DNA of 64,000 bases from Bradyrhizobium sp. CB1650 (GCF_029761915.1 NZ_CP121695.1:4555501-4619500); one strand, 5' to 3'. Counted from the stretch's first letter, positions 27,720 through 37,540 are shown. Notes: generated by a model not told the origin, from the letters alone. Translations and numbers: made by a program.

Positions 27720-29399
27720 ATGAGCACAGAACCGGTGGCGACTGAGGTTGGGCGCGATTTCATTCGTGACATCATCCAGGCCGACCTCGATCAGGCCAAA
27801 TACAAGCAGATCGTGACCCGGTTCCCGCCGGAGCCGAACGGCTACCTGCATATCGGCCACGCCAAGTCGATTGCGCTCAACTTCGGGATCGCCCAGGAGT
27901 TTCCCGGCCGCTGCCACCTCCGCTTCGACGACACCAATCCGGTCAAGGAAGAGCAGGAATATATCGATTCCATCCAGGCCGACGTGCACTGGCTCGGCTT
28001 CGACTGGGGCAAGAACCTGTTCTTCGCCTCGGATTATTTCGACCGCTTGTACGAATGGGCGGAGAAGCTGATCGGCGACGGGCTCGCCTATGTCGACGAC
28101 CAGACCCAGGAGGAGATCCGCGCCTCCCGCGGCACGCTGACAGAGCCCGGCAAGAATTCGCCGTTCCGCGACCGCAGGGTCGAGGAGAATCTCGACCTGT
28201 TCCGCCGTATGAAGGCCGGCGAATTTCCGAACGGCGCGCGCGTGTTGCGGGCGAAGATCGACATGGCTTCGCCCAACATCAACCTGCGCGATCCCGTGAT
28301 GTACCGGATACTGCATGCGCATCATCCGCGCACGGGCGACAAGTGGTGCATCTATCCGAGCTACGACTACGCGCACGGCCAGTCGGATGCGATCGAGGGC
28401 ATCACGCATTCGATCTGCACGCTGGAGTTCGAGGATCACCGGCCACTCTACGACTGGTTCATCGAGAAGCTGCCGGTGCCGTCCGAGCCGCACCAGTACG
28501 AATTCGCGCGGCTGAACCTGACCTACACGCTGCTGTCCAAGCGCGTGCTGACCCAGCTCGTCCGCGACGGCCATGTCGCGGGCTGGGACGATCCGCGCAT
28601 GCCCACGATCGCGGGCCTGAAGCGACGTGGCGTGCCGCCGGCCGCCATCAGGGAATTCGTGCGGCGCATTGGCGTCGCGAAAGCCAACAGCGTCGTCGAT
28701 GTCGGCATGCTCGAATTCTGCATCCGGGAGGAGCTTAACCGCACCGCGCAGCGGCGCATGGCGGTGTTGCGGCCGCTCAAGGTGGTGATCGAGAACTATC
28801 CGGAGGGGCAGATCGAGGAGATCGAGGCAATCAACCATCCCGACGATCCCTCCGCCGGCGCGCGCAAGATCGCGTTCGGCCGCGAGATCTATATCGAGCG
28901 CGACGACTTCATGGAGAATCCGCCGAAGAAGTTCTTCCGCCTCTCGCCCGGCAACGAGGTGCGGCTGCGCTATGCCTATTTCATCAAGTGCACCGGCGTC
29001 ATCAAGAACGAGGCCGGCGAGGTCGTCGAGCTTCGCTGCACCTACGACCCCGCGACCAAGGGCGGCAAAGCGCCCGACGGCCGCAAGGTCAAGGCGACCA
29101 TGCACTGGCTGTCGGCGGCCACATCGAAGCCGGCTGAGATCCGCATCTACAACCAGCTCTTCTCCAACCCGAGCCCGGATGCGTCGAATTTCGCCGCCGA
29201 CCTCAATCCGGACTCGCTGGACATCCTCTCCGACGCGCGGATCGAGCCGTCGGTCGCGGAGAGCAATTCCACCGAGCCGATGCAGTTCGAGCGACAGGGC
29301 TATTTCGTGCGCGACAAGGACTCCACGCCCGGCAAGCCGGTGTTTTCGCGGACGATCGGATTGCGCGACACCTTTGCGAAGGAAGTCGCCAAGGGCTGA
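27720..29399 (+). CDS. glnS: Glutamine--tRNA ligase
   Basis: The product has 559 residues, a class I synthetase. [22 protein letters not shown] has the HIGH motif, [19 protein letters not shown] is GlnRS-specific, and [11 protein letters not shown] is the KMSKS-equivalent. Residues about 350-550 form the two-barrel anticodon-binding domain. The ATG at 27720 follows CAGGA and gives a standard N-terminus; a TTG at 27681 is also in frame. GlnRS is patchy in alphaproteobacteria, most of which make Gln-tRNA by GatCAB. Confidence 0.96.
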   Translation: MSTEPVATEVGRDFIRDIIQADLDQAKYKQIVTRFPPEPNGYLHIGHAKSIALNFGIAQEFPGRCHLRFDDTNPVKEEQEYIDSIQADVHWLGFDWGKNLFFASDYFDRLYEWAEKLIGDGLAYVDDQTQEEIRASRGTLTEPGKNSPFRDRRVEENLDLFRRMKAGEFPNGARVLRAKIDMASPNINLRDPVMYRILHAHHPRTGDKWCIYPSYDYAHGQSDAIEGITHSICTLEFEDHRPLYDWFIEKLPVPSEPHQYEFARLNLTYTLLSKRVLTQLVRDGHVAGWDDPRMPTIAGLKRRGVPPAAIREFVRRIGVAKANSVVDVGMLEFCIREELNRTAQRRMAVLRPLKVVIENYPEGQIEEIEAINHPDDPSAGARKIAFGREIYIERDDFMENPPKKFFRLSPGNEVRLRYAYFIKCTGVIKNEAGEVVELRCTYDPATKGGKAPDGRKVKATMHWLSAATSKPAEIRIYNQLFSNPSPDASNFAADLNPDSLDILSDARIEPSVAESNSTEPMQFERQGYFVRDKDSTPGKPVFSRTIGLRDTFAKEVAKG

Positions 29400-29418
29400 T
29401 AAGGGCCGAGAGAACGAC

Positions 29419-29805
29419 ATGCGAGACGAAGCCGACGCCGTCGTTTCCGGCATCGTTGCCAAATGGTGTGCCGGTTTCGCCAGGCTCGACGCGCCGGCGC
29501 TTGCCTCGCTCTATTCGAAGAACGCATTCTTCTTCGGCTCCAACCCGAAGCTCTATCGGGGCAGGGACGGCGTCGCCGACTATTTCAATGGCCTGCCGCG
29601 CTGGCGTTCGCCGAGCGCGGTCTTTTCCGAGGTGCGGGCGGCACACGCCAGCCCGGAGCTCATCAACATGGCCGCGATCGTCTCCTTCGACCTTGGCGGC
29701 GAGCGCCCAGACTTTTCGGTCAAGATGAGCTGGGTCATCCAACGCGAGAATGGCGACTGGAAGATCGTCAATCACCACGCCTCGTCACGCGCGCCGCTGA
29801 TCTGA
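29419..29805 (+). CDS. NTF2-like (SnoaL/DUF4440-type) protein
   Basis: The product has 128 residues. The order is an N-terminal helix with W-C-A-G-F-A-R-L-D, then ALASLYSKNAFFFGSNPKLYRGRDGVADYFNGLP, and a sheet ending SWVIQRENGDWKIVNHHASS. This is the cone-shaped NTF2 fold of small ligand-binding or enzyme proteins. Specificity cannot be read from sequence. It starts 19 nt after glnS and is probably cotranscribed. Confidence 0.75.
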   Translation: MRDEADAVVSGIVAKWCAGFARLDAPALASLYSKNAFFFGSNPKLYRGRDGVADYFNGLPRWRSPSAVFSEVRAAHASPELINMAAIVSFDLGGERPDFSVKMSWVIQRENGDWKIVNHHASSRAPLI

Positions 29806-29864
29806 CAGGCTCACCGTGAGGCGCTGGCATTTCGCGCCCGCGGGCCGACACCTTCGGCAGTCGG

Positions 29865-31295
29865 TCAGATGTCGTAGTAGAGGTGGAACTCGTAAGGGTG
29901 TGGTCGCAGCCGGATCGCATCGACTTCCTTCTTTCGCTTATAGTCGAGCCAGGTCTCGATCACGTCGGCGGTGAAGACGTCGCCGCGGAGCAGGAATGCG
30001 TTGTCGCGCTCGAGCGCGTCGAGTGCCTGGTCGAGCGATCCCGGTGTCGACTTCACCTCCTTGGCTTCGGCGGGTGGCAGGTCGTAAAGATTCTTGTCGA
30101 TCGGGCTGCCGGGGTCGATCCGGTTGTCGATACCATCGAGGCCCGCCATGAGCATTGCGGCAAAGGCCAGGTAGGGATTGCAGGAGGGATCGGGCGTACG
30201 AAACTCGACGCGCTTTGCGCGTGGGTTCGGCGAGTACATTGGAATCCGGCAGCAGGCCGAGCGATTGCGCTGGGAATAGACCAGGTTGATGGGCGCCTCA
30301 TAGCCGGGCACCAGACGCCGATAGGAGTTGGTCGTCGGGGCGCAAAGCCCGCACAACGCCCAGGCGTGGGTCAGGAGCCCGCCGATGTAGTAGCGGCCGA
30401 GCTGGCTCAATTCGGCGTAGTCGCCCTTGTCGTAGAACAGGTTGGTGTCGCCCTTCCACATCGACTGGTGAACATGCATGCCCGAAGCATTGTCCTCGAA
30501 CAGCGGTTTCGGCATGAAGGTCGCGGTCTTGCCGTGCTGATGCGCAGTATTCTTCACCACGTATTTGTAGATCATCAAATTGTCCGCCATGCGGGTGAGG
30601 GTTGTGAAGCGCATGTCGATTTCGTTTTGGCCGCCGGTTGCGACCTCGTGGTGGTGAGCTTCGATCTGGATTCCGAGCTGTTCCATGGTCAGCACCATTT
30701 CGGTGCGTAGCGCCTGCATGCTGTCGGTCGGAGGAACGGGAAAATATCCCTCCTTCGGGCGCGGCTTGTGCCCCAGATTGGGTGTTTCCTCCGCGCCGGT
30801 GTTCCAACTGCCTTCGCTGGAATCGATCTCGTGCATGGCATAGTTGATCCCTTGACCGTAGCGCACGTCATCGAAGACGAAGAACTCCGCCTCCGGGCCG
30901 AAGTAACTCGCGTCGGCGCGCCCAGTGCCTTTGAGATGGGATTCAGCCTTCTGGGCGATGTAGCGGGCATCCCGGCTATAGGATTGGCCGGTCACGGGGT
31001 CGCGGATGTTGCAGATGAGGACCAGCGTCTTTGCCGGACTATAGGGGTCGACGAAGGCCGTCGTCGGATCTGCGACAACCAGCATGTCGCTCTCCTGAAT
31101 CTCCTGGAAGCCGCGGATCGATGAGCCGTCGAACCCGATGCCCTCCTCGAGCGCATCAACGCTCACCGCGCTCGGCGGGACGGAAAAATGTTGCCATACC
31201 CCCGGCAGGTCAGTGAACCGCAGATCGATCATCTGGACCTTCTCGTCCTCGATCGCCTTCACGAGATCTTTGGCTGTTGCACATTTCGGAAACAT
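29865..31295 (-). CDS. glnA: Glutamine synthetase type I (paralogue)
   Basis: The product has 476 residues and makes Gln from Glu, NH3 and [43 protein letters not shown] with the adenylylation Tyr, and [19 protein letters not shown] identify a GSI. Unusual features are two cysteine-containing insertions or substitutions in otherwise invariant blocks: [23 protein letters not shown] and [13 protein letters not shown] (usual form RNRSAS.RIP). No glnB lies next to it, and codons look native. It may be a second GSI besides a glnB-linked one elsewhere in the genome. Confidence 0.9.
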   Translation of the reverse strand: MFPKCATAKDLVKAIEDEKVQMIDLRFTDLPGVWQHFSVPPSAVSVDALEEGIGFDGSSIRGFQEIQESDMLVVADPTTAFVDPYSPAKTLVLICNIRDPVTGQSYSRDARYIAQKAESHLKGTGRADASYFGPEAEFFVFDDVRYGQGINYAMHEIDSSEGSWNTGAEETPNLGHKPRPKEGYFPVPPTDSMQALRTEMVLTMEQLGIQIEAHHHEVATGGQNEIDMRFTTLTRMADNLMIYKYVVKNTAHQHGKTATFMPKPLFEDNASGMHVHQSMWKGDTNLFYDKGDYAELSQLGRYYIGGLLTHAWALCGLCAPTTNSYRRLVPGYEAPINLVYSQRNRSACCRIPMYSPNPRAKRVEFRTPDPSCNPYLAFAAMLMAGLDGIDNRIDPGSPIDKNLYDLPPAEAKEVKSTPGSLDQALDALERDNAFLLRGDVFTADVIETWLDYKRKKEVDAIRLRPHPYEFHLYYDI

Positions 31296-31334
31296 GGCTC
31301 GCTCCCAGCATCATTAAGGTGCGCGTCGTGCGAG

Positions 31335-31371
31335 TCGCGTTGCCGTTCAGCCGCAGCCGAACGGCTTGCGA
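31335..31371. promoter_or_regulatory. Interrupted palindrome upstream of glnA
   Basis: TCGC-N3-GCCGTTC (31335-31348) faces GAACGGC-N2-GCGA (31359-31371) over a 10-nt spacer, about 40-75 nt before the glnA start. The core GCCGTTC/GAACGGC is perfect. It could be an operator; I found no sigma-54 GG-N10-GC promoter pattern here. Confidence 0.4.
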
Positions 31372-31463
31372 CGGATTGTGATCCATACTCTGTGTTGCCG
31401 CCCCTCCAGCCTCAATCGGTTTGGCGGCATTTGCGGTCCAGGCGGCGATGCACGCCGGCTGCT

Positions 31464-31646
31464 TCAGCTTTGGTGAGGCCCGCGCATCAGTTTCATGGCG
31501 TCCTCGATATGCCGCCAGGTCCTGGCAAGCTCGAGCTCGCCCTTTGACTCGAGATCGATGGCGTTCTGGGCTGCTTCCGCAATGGCCTTGGGGCCATGTG
31601 CTTCCAGCAACTGCCGCGCATAGTCGTGGATTTCGATTTCTCGCAT
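31464..31646 (-). CDS. Conserved 60-residue protein of unknown function
   Basis: The product begins MREIEIHDYARQLLEAHG and continues with KAIAEAAQNA, ELELARTWRHIEDAMKLM and GPHQS. It is all-helical and soluble, with no cysteine. An AGGTGA ribosome site 5 nt upstream fixes the ATG at 31646 rather than the longer open frame to 31715. I recognise close relatives in Rhizobiales but no function. It is oriented with glnA, 168 nt upstream. Confidence 0.7.
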   Translation of the reverse strand: MREIEIHDYARQLLEAHGPKAIAEAAQNAIDLESKGELELARTWRHIEDAMKLMRGPHQS

Positions 31647-31874
31647 GGCGTCACCTCCCTCTTGTCCCGGGCGCCACGTGAACTCGGTGGAGCCGGGAAC
31701 GATAGACGTCGACACCTGTCAAGCGCAGCTAGTCTGCATCCTGGTGCGGCGCACTCGCAAGGGCCCTTTCCGGGGCGTGGGCCGCGGCTTCAGTCGCGGC
31801 AACACGGCGCAGGTCGGAGGGATGCATTTTCTGAGCTGCGCCCCCATTTAACGAGCAGAGAGGAGGTGAGCATC

Positions 31875-32237
31875 ATGCGCATCCAACACTGGCAAGACGC
31901 TGCCAGCCTCCTGGTGGGCCTGTGGCTGGTCCTTTCGTCCTTTATCCTGGGCTTGTCCGGGGCGGCTGTCTGGGTCTCCATCGCGCTCGGGCTCGGCGTC
32001 ATGCTGTTTGCCATCGAGGCATTTGTCATCCCGTCCTATCTGGAAGAGTGGGGAGAAATCCTGCTGGGCCTGGCACTGCTGCTGGCGCCTTGGACCATTG
32101 GTTATGAGTCGGTATCGGCCACGGCGAGCAGCGCACTGTCCGGCATAGTGGTGATCGTGCTCGCTGTCTGGGAGTTGACGACCGATCGCGACTTCAGCAC
32201 CTGGTGGCACGATCGTTGGCATCGCCTGGCCGGCTGA
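31875..32237 (+). CDS. SPW-repeat small membrane protein
   Basis: The product has 120 residues with four membrane segments arranged as two SPW-type repeats: WQDAASLLVGLWLVLSSFILG and WGEILLGLALLLAPWTIGY. The C-terminus is charged, with W and H residues (DFSTWWHDRWHRLAG). GGAGGTGAGC lies just before the ATG. The SPW family has no assigned function. Confidence 0.8.
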   Translation: MRIQHWQDAASLLVGLWLVLSSFILGLSGAAVWVSIALGLGVMLFAIEAFVIPSYLEEWGEILLGLALLLAPWTIGYESVSATASSALSGIVVIVLAVWELTTDRDFSTWWHDRWHRLAG

Positions 32238-32348
32238 GAAGAGGTTCTAGCCGGGCGTTTTGCCGACCGCCATCCCTGGCGGTCGAGAGTTCGAGGCCGG
32301 CCCGCTCGGGCCGGGAGGAACGATCGTTACTGTGCTTCGATACGAACT

Positions 32349-32378
32349 CCGGTGCAGGGCCTTGCGGTCCTGCACCGG
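32349..32378. terminator. Hairpin between convergent SPW and MFS genes
   Basis: CCGGTGCAGG (32349-32358) and CCTGCACCGG (32369-32378) are perfect complements with a 10-nt loop. It sits between convergent genes. T-runs are absent on both sides, so a bidirectional stop is plausible but not certain. Confidence 0.45.
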
Positions 32379-32389
32379 GATCAACCCCA

Positions 32390-33712
32390 TCACAATGCGG
32401 CTCTGGGCTCGATCGGTTGCCAGATGCTGATCTTGCGAGTCTCCGGCATCAGGAAGACGGCAAGCACGAAGCACACCGCGGGGACCACGATCGGGTAAAT
32501 CAGCGCGTAGCCGACGCTGCCGGTCGCGGCGAATGCCGCCGACGTGATGAACGGCACCAATCCGCCACCCCAGCCGTTACCGATGTGGTACGGCACGGAG
32601 ACCGACGTGTACCTGATCCTGGCGGGGAAGAATTCCGCCAGAAACGCGCCGACCGGTCCGTACACCATCCCGACATAGCAAACGAGGATGAAGACGATGA
32701 AGATCGCGGCCGGATAGCTGACGTTTCCGGGCTGCGTCACAGTCCCCAGCCATAGATACAGCGGGTAATAAGTGATCGCTGCGAGCAGCATACCGCCGAG
32801 GATCACCGGCTTGCGGCCGATCAGATCCGACAGCCAGCCAAAGAAGATCAGGCTCGGCGTTGCGATGAGCAGGGCTGCTCCCACGATGTAGGCAGAGGTC
32901 AGCGGGTCCACCTTGGAGACCTGCTGCAGGAAGTACAGCGCCCAGAACTGACCGCTGTACCAGACCACGCCCTGTCCGATCAGGACCACGATGGCGATTC
33001 CGATATATTTGATGTTCGAGCTGAGGAAGGCTTCTTTCCACGGATTCCTCGTCATCTGGCCGCGGGACCTGATCTCCTGGAAGATCGGGGTTTCCTGGAG
33101 CTGGAGCCGGATGTAGATCGCAATCGCCACCAGCAGGAAGGACAGCAGGAACGGCACGCGCCACGCCCATTCGTCGAAGGCCTGGTTGCCGGCATATGTC
33201 CGCGTGAGGACGATGACGGCCAGCGACACCACGATCCCGAGAGTAGGCGAGGTCTGCAGCCAGCCGGTATAATAGCCGCGTCGATCGTCCGGCACATGCT
33301 CGGCGACATAGGTGATGGCGCCACCATATTCGCCGCCCAGGCACAGGCCCTGGATCATGCGCAGGCCGAAGAGAACGAACGCGGCCGTTAGGCCGATCGA
33401 CTGGTAGGTCGGGATCAACCCGATCGCCCCCGTGCCGAGTCCCATTCCGCTGAGCGTAATGAGAAAGGTATATTTGCGGCCGACCCGGTCACCCATCCAT
33501 CCGAACAGGAAGGCCCCCAGCGGACGGATGAGAAATCCGGCCGTGAAGAGCGCGATCGTGCTGAGGAGGGCTGCAACCGGGTGGGATTGCTCAAAGAACT
33601 TGACCGATAGAACTGCGGCCAGGCTGCCAAAGATATAGAAATCATACCATTCGATGATGTTTCCCACCGATGCAGCGATGATCACGCGGCGAAAATCGCT
33701 CGGTACCTGCAT
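32390..33712 (-). CDS. MFS transporter, metabolite:H+ symporter family
   Basis: The product has 440 residues and 12 membrane segments. The N-terminal VIIAASVGNIIEWYDFYIFGSLA and FGWMGDRVGRKYTFLITLSGMG are typical of the MHS subfamily (KgtP, ProP, ShiA). Conserved charged loops GDRVGRK and SDLIGRKP occur in each half. The substrate is likely a small organic acid or osmolyte and cannot be narrowed from sequence. AGGAGT precedes the ATG. Confidence 0.9.
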   Translation of the reverse strand: MQVPSDFRRVIIAASVGNIIEWYDFYIFGSLAAVLSVKFFEQSHPVAALLSTIALFTAGFLIRPLGAFLFGWMGDRVGRKYTFLITLSGMGLGTGAIGLIPTYQSIGLTAAFVLFGLRMIQGLCLGGEYGGAITYVAEHVPDDRRGYYTGWLQTSPTLGIVVSLAVIVLTRTYAGNQAFDEWAWRVPFLLSFLLVAIAIYIRLQLQETPIFQEIRSRGQMTRNPWKEAFLSSNIKYIGIAIVVLIGQGVVWYSGQFWALYFLQQVSKVDPLTSAYIVGAALLIATPSLIFFGWLSDLIGRKPVILGGMLLAAITYYPLYLWLGTVTQPGNVSYPAAIFIVFILVCYVGMVYGPVGAFLAEFFPARIRYTSVSVPYHIGNGWGGGLVPFITSAAFAATGSVGYALIYPIVVPAVCFVLAVFLMPETRKISIWQPIEPRAAL

Positions 33713-34100
33713 GTGCGACTCCTATGGTTTCAAAACGTCTCCTCGCTTGTTTCAGCGGTCGATCTTCTCGCGGGAAGCGCGTGATGCGCGGCGTTGCAGG
33801 CGCCGATTAAGAGTTGCGTCGGCAACGTCTGCCCTCAGGCGTGCTTTTGCACACCCGAGAAGTGCTCCGGCGGTCTTAGAACCGCGAGCCACCACTGCCT
33901 CGCCCGTCCGTCGGGGAGGCGGGGAACCGTAGTGTAGTCCCACCGCCGGCCGGCAACTTATGAGACTTTCGGCTCAATCGATCTGACACGGGGTGTTTCG
34001 CGAAAGGGATCGCAAGGGCTCGCACTCTCCGCGACTTCTGGCGAGCAGCGAACGGAAGGACGTCTCAGGCGTTGTGAGGGGTCCAGAAAGGGATCCCGTT
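33713..34100. other. Gene-free region between MFS and DUF2171 genes
   Basis: A 388-nt divergent intergenic stretch. No frame has coding character. It presumably holds the promoters of both flanking genes; I could not identify a convincing -35/-10 pair or EcfG site. Confidence 0.4.
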
Positions 34101-34334
34101 ATGCAGAACATCGCAGAGCATATGGAAGTCATCGGCGCCGACGGTGTCCACATCGGCACGGTCGACCGCGTCGAGGGCAACCGCATCAAGCTGACCAAGA
34201 AGGACAGCGGCGAGGGCAGCCACAAGGGCCACCACCACTTCATCGACAAGGGCCTGGTCGCTGATGTCGAGGGTAACAAGGTGCGGCTCTCGGCCAAGGC
34301 GGCGGTGGCCGTCACGATGGAAGAGGAAAAGTAG
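34101..34334 (+). CDS. DUF2171 protein
   Basis: The product has 77 residues: MQNIAEHMEVIGADGVHIGTVDRVEGNRIKLTK, then a His-rich KGHHHFIDKGLV and KVRLSAKAAVAV. It is a PRC-barrel-like small beta domain; this family is called DUF2171 and is often seen among stress proteins of Rhizobiales. AAAGGGA lies upstream. Confidence 0.8.
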   Translation: MQNIAEHMEVIGADGVHIGTVDRVEGNRIKLTKKDSGEGSHKGHHHFIDKGLVADVEGNKVRLSAKAAVAVTMEEEK

Positions 34335-34429
34335 GGCTGGCCTCAACCGTTCCCGATCTGTACCGCTATTCGCGTGCCTGCACGTTCCGGTAGCCTCCGC
34401 TCTCGTCGCGTATCGTAAGGTGCAGGGGA

Positions 34430-36721
34430 ATGGCGGAGCCGGGCCGGCCAGTGCCCTCCCAGGGGGTAGCCGGGACGTGGGCTAGGACTTGGCCTGTCGG
34501 CCGCGCCGCTCCGGCCGGTGGCTTGGCGCCGACGGACCTCGGCCTCTGGTCGTCGCTTGCGGACACATTGCGCGCCTGGGCGCGTGCCGAAGCGGGGGCG
34601 GGGCGGCTGCTGCCGTGGGTGCCCGTGGCCTTCGGCACCGGCATCGCGCTCTATTTCGCCGCCGATCACGAGCCGGTGCTCTGGGTGGCCGCCACCACCG
34701 CGTTGCTGCTGATGGCCGGCGCCGTTCTGTTGCGTCGCAGCCGGCTTTTTGTCGTGGCGATCATGGTCGCCGCCGCAGCGGCCGGCTTTGCCATGGCGAC
34801 GTGGAAGACCGCGCGCATCGCGCACGCCGTGCTGGCAAAGCCGCTCTATTCCGTGTCGCTTTCGGGCTTCGTCGAAACCCGCGACATCCGCGAGCGCACC
34901 GATCGTTTCGTGCTGCGCGTCACGACCATGGAGGCGCAGCGCAGCGCCGTGACGCTCGAACGCGTCCGCCTGTCGGTGCGCAAGGGCACCGCGCCCGAGG
35001 TCGGCAGTTTCGTGCAGTTGAAGGCGCGGCTGATGCCGCCGCTCTCGCCGCTGCGCCCGGGCAGCTACGATTTTTCCCGCGACATGTTCTTCCAAGGCAT
35101 CGGCGCCTCCGGCTTCGTGATGGGCGCGATCACCACCTCGGCGCCGCCCGATAACGGCGGCCTGCGGCTGCGCTATGCCGCGTTCATGCAGGGGCTTCGC
35201 GATGCCATCGACGGGCGCATCCGCGCCACGCTCGATGGCGATAACCGCGCGATCGCCACTGCGCTGCTCACCGGCCGCCGCGATGCGATCACCACACCGG
35301 TGAACGATGCGATGTTCATCTCCGGCCTCGGCCATGTGCTCTCGATCTCCGGCTACCACATGGCGGTCGTTGCCGGCGTCGTCTTCTTCGCGGTCCGCGC
35401 GCTGCTGGCCCTGATACCGGGACTGGCCGTCAGCTTTCCGATCAAGAAGTGGTCGGCCGCGGCCGCGCTCGTCGCCGCGGCGTTCTATCTCTTGCTTTCC
35501 GGCGCGGAAGTCGCGACCCAAAGATCGTTCTTCATGACGGCGGTGGTGCTGATCGCGGTCATGGTCGATCGCCGCGCCATCACTTTCCGCACGCTTGCTG
35601 TAGCGGCCCTGATCGTGCTTGCGGTCGCGCCGGAAGCGCTGGTGCATCCGAGCTTTCAGATGTCGTTTGCGGCGACGCTCGGGCTGGTGGCTCTGGTGCA
35701 GATCGGCATGCCGAACCTGTTTGCGTCGCCCGATCATTCGGCGACGGCGCGGATTGCGCTGTGGGGCGGCCGTGAGATCGCCATGCTGTTCCTGGCCTCG
35801 CTGATCGCGGGGTTTGCCACCACGCCCTATGCCGCCTTCCACTTCCACCGCGTCACGCCGTTCGGCGTGCTCGCGAACCTCGCGGCGATGCCGGTGGTCT
35901 CGGCGCTGGTGATGCCGGCCGGGCTGTTGGGATTGATCGCGGCGCCGTTCGGGCTCGACGGCGTGTTCTGGTGGCTGATGGGTATCGGCATCGACTGGAT
36001 GGTCGTCGTCGCGCAGTGGGTTGCGAACCTTCCGGGCGCGGTCGGACGCATTGCCGCCTTCGGCATCGCCCCGCTGATCGCGGCGAGCATCGGCATCATC
36101 CTGATGGGCCTGTTGCGCACGCTCTTGCGCTGGTCCGGTGCCTTCGTGCTGCTCGCCGCGATTGCGTGGGCGGTATCCGTGCGCCAACCGGACATCCTGA
36201 TCGCCGGCGACGGGCGTAACATCGCGGTGCGGGGTCGCGATGGGCGCCTGCATCTGATCGCGGCGAACAAGGACGCGTTCATGGCGAAGGAGTGGCTTGC
36301 GGCCGATGCCGATTCACGCAGCGCAGGTGATGCCTCGCTCGCTGACGGTGTGTCATGCGACGAATCCGGATGCGTGACTCCGCTCGCCGACGGCCGCCTG
36401 ATTGCGCTGGCGCTGCGCGTGGACGCGCCGTCCGATGATTGCAGCCGGGCCGCGCTGGTGGTGACGGCAAGACCTGCGCCGCCCGATTGCGCAGCCATGC
36501 TGGTCGACCGGGAGCGACTGGCAATGCAGGGCGGCCTGGCCCTCACGCGCAGCGGTGACGGTTTTGCGGTGCGGGCGGTGAGGGCGACGGGCGCAAATCG
36601 CCCCTGGTCGCCGGCAAGCGCCGGCGATGGCAATTATGAATCAAACCTCGCGCCGCGGCCGGCCGCACTGCGCTCCAGGGACGCAACGCCGTCGGAGGCC
36701 GACCTTCAGGCCGAGGACTGA
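34430..36721 (+). CDS. comEC: ComEC/Rec2-family DNA-uptake channel protein
   Basis: The product has 763 residues. The N-terminal soluble and membrane DUF4131-like part (about 50-210) is followed by the competence domain (about 235-530) with ATALLTGRRDAITTPVNDAMFISGLGHVLSISGYHMAVVAGVVFF, the family signature. A shorter C-terminal soluble part holds LIAGDGRNIAVRGRDGRLHL and several Cys; I see no intact metallo-beta-lactamase motif (HxHxDH). Inner membrane. In Rhizobiales it usually lies between gltX and lexA; here about 6.8 kb has been placed between it and gltX. Confidence 0.9.
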   Translation: MAEPGRPVPSQGVAGTWARTWPVGRAAPAGGLAPTDLGLWSSLADTLRAWARAEAGAGRLLPWVPVAFGTGIALYFAADHEPVLWVAATTALLLMAGAVLLRRSRLFVVAIMVAAAAAGFAMATWKTARIAHAVLAKPLYSVSLSGFVETRDIRERTDRFVLRVTTMEAQRSAVTLERVRLSVRKGTAPEVGSFVQLKARLMPPLSPLRPGSYDFSRDMFFQGIGASGFVMGAITTSAPPDNGGLRLRYAAFMQGLRDAIDGRIRATLDGDNRAIATALLTGRRDAITTPVNDAMFISGLGHVLSISGYHMAVVAGVVFFAVRALLALIPGLAVSFPIKKWSAAAALVAAAFYLLLSGAEVATQRSFFMTAVVLIAVMVDRRAITFRTLAVAALIVLAVAPEALVHPSFQMSFAATLGLVALVQIGMPNLFASPDHSATARIALWGGREIAMLFLASLIAGFATTPYAAFHFHRVTPFGVLANLAAMPVVSALVMPAGLLGLIAAPFGLDGVFWWLMGIGIDWMVVVAQWVANLPGAVGRIAAFGIAPLIAASIGIILMGLLRTLLRWSGAFVLLAAIAWAVSVRQPDILIAGDGRNIAVRGRDGRLHLIAANKDAFMAKEWLAADADSRSAGDASLADGVSCDESGCVTPLADGRLIALALRVDAPSDDCSRAALVVTARPAPPDCAAMLVDRERLAMQGGLALTRSGDGFAVRAVRATGANRPWSPASAGDGNYESNLAPRPAALRSRDATPSEADLQAED

Positions 36722-36722
36722 C

Positions 36723-36794
36723 GCATGATCCGGAAAAGTGTGTAGCGGTTTTCCTTCGCGACAAACGCGGAACGCGTTTGCGCGGAGATCATGC
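36723..36794. repeat. REP-like palindromic element
   Basis: It is bounded by GCATGATC (36723-36730) and GATCATGC (36787-36794). Nested inside are GGAAAA/TTTTCC and AAACGCG-GAA-CGCGTTT stems. A second related copy lies at 63823-63870. It sits just after comEC, between it and a convergent gene. Confidence 0.75.
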
Positions 36795-36807
36795 CAAATA
36801 TTACACG

Positions 36808-37245
36808 TCAGCCGATCGGCAGGCGTGTGACGGCCGGCTGTGGCCTGTCGGTGGCGGTCTCGGTCTGCGGCTTGTGCTCGCCGACCGGCTGGGTCACCGG
36901 CAATTGCAACACGGTCGCGCGCTGGCCTTCGACGAGCTGCGTCACCAGTACATACTTGCCGTCGGGGAATTCGATCGCATCATGATGGCGGTCCGGAATG
37001 TGCGGATCGACCTTGCCGAACTTGCCGACGCGCGAGTTGATGGTGCGCGTCCAGATCCAGCGATTGTCGTAGCGGACGTTGTCGGCGAAGGCGAGCTCCG
37101 TTCCCGGCAGCAGGCAGACCGCGACGGAGAGATCGGCTTCCGAAGCGAAGCCGCGCGTCGAGGTGCCGCGGAAGGTTGTCGTGACGATCGTCTCACCGAC
37201 CTGGGCGGGACGGGTCGCGACGGCATGCAGGCTGTAGTCACACAT
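36808..37245 (-). CDS. Conserved protein of unknown function
   Basis: The product has 145 residues, beginning MCDYSLHAVATRPAQVGETIV. It contains TTTFRGTSTRGFASEADLSVAVCLLPGTELAFADNV, then a W-rich segment, and ends in a low-complexity Thr/Pro tail. GAGGAG lies 9-10 nt before the ATG, so the minus strand is the coding one. I recognise it as a family recurrent in Bradyrhizobium and relatives; no function is known. There is no signal peptide. Confidence 0.75.
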   Translation of the reverse strand: MCDYSLHAVATRPAQVGETIVTTTFRGTSTRGFASEADLSVAVCLLPGTELAFADNVRYDNRWIWTRTINSRVGKFGKVDPHIPDRHHDAIEFPDGKYVLVTQLVEGQRATVLQLPVTQPVGEHKPQTETATDRPQPAVTRLPIG

Positions 37246-37540
37246 CGCAAGTGCTCCTCATAAGAGATAGCGACCCGTGCCCCCGGAGGCCCAGGCCTCT
37301 ATCAGGAAGGCTATGATGATATGCGATGTTGAGGGCAAATCTGCGACTTGCGTGCAGACCTGCCGATCACATTATCTTTTCTGCGTTCATCGAGCGCGTT
37401 TGGAACAAAGCACGCTCCTGTGAATTTTCTCCCGCTGCGCTCGTCGACGTCAATCCTGAATTCACCGGCACCGCACTATGCGTGGCGGACATCACTTGGT
37501 CCGCGCGACTTGGATCGGCTCACGGCCCCGTCGAACGTGC

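Noticed and set aside
31296..31463. Sigma-54 promoter expected before a glutamine synthetase gene
   Set aside because: No GG-N10-GC pattern in a TGGCAC-N5-TTGC context could be found in either orientation.
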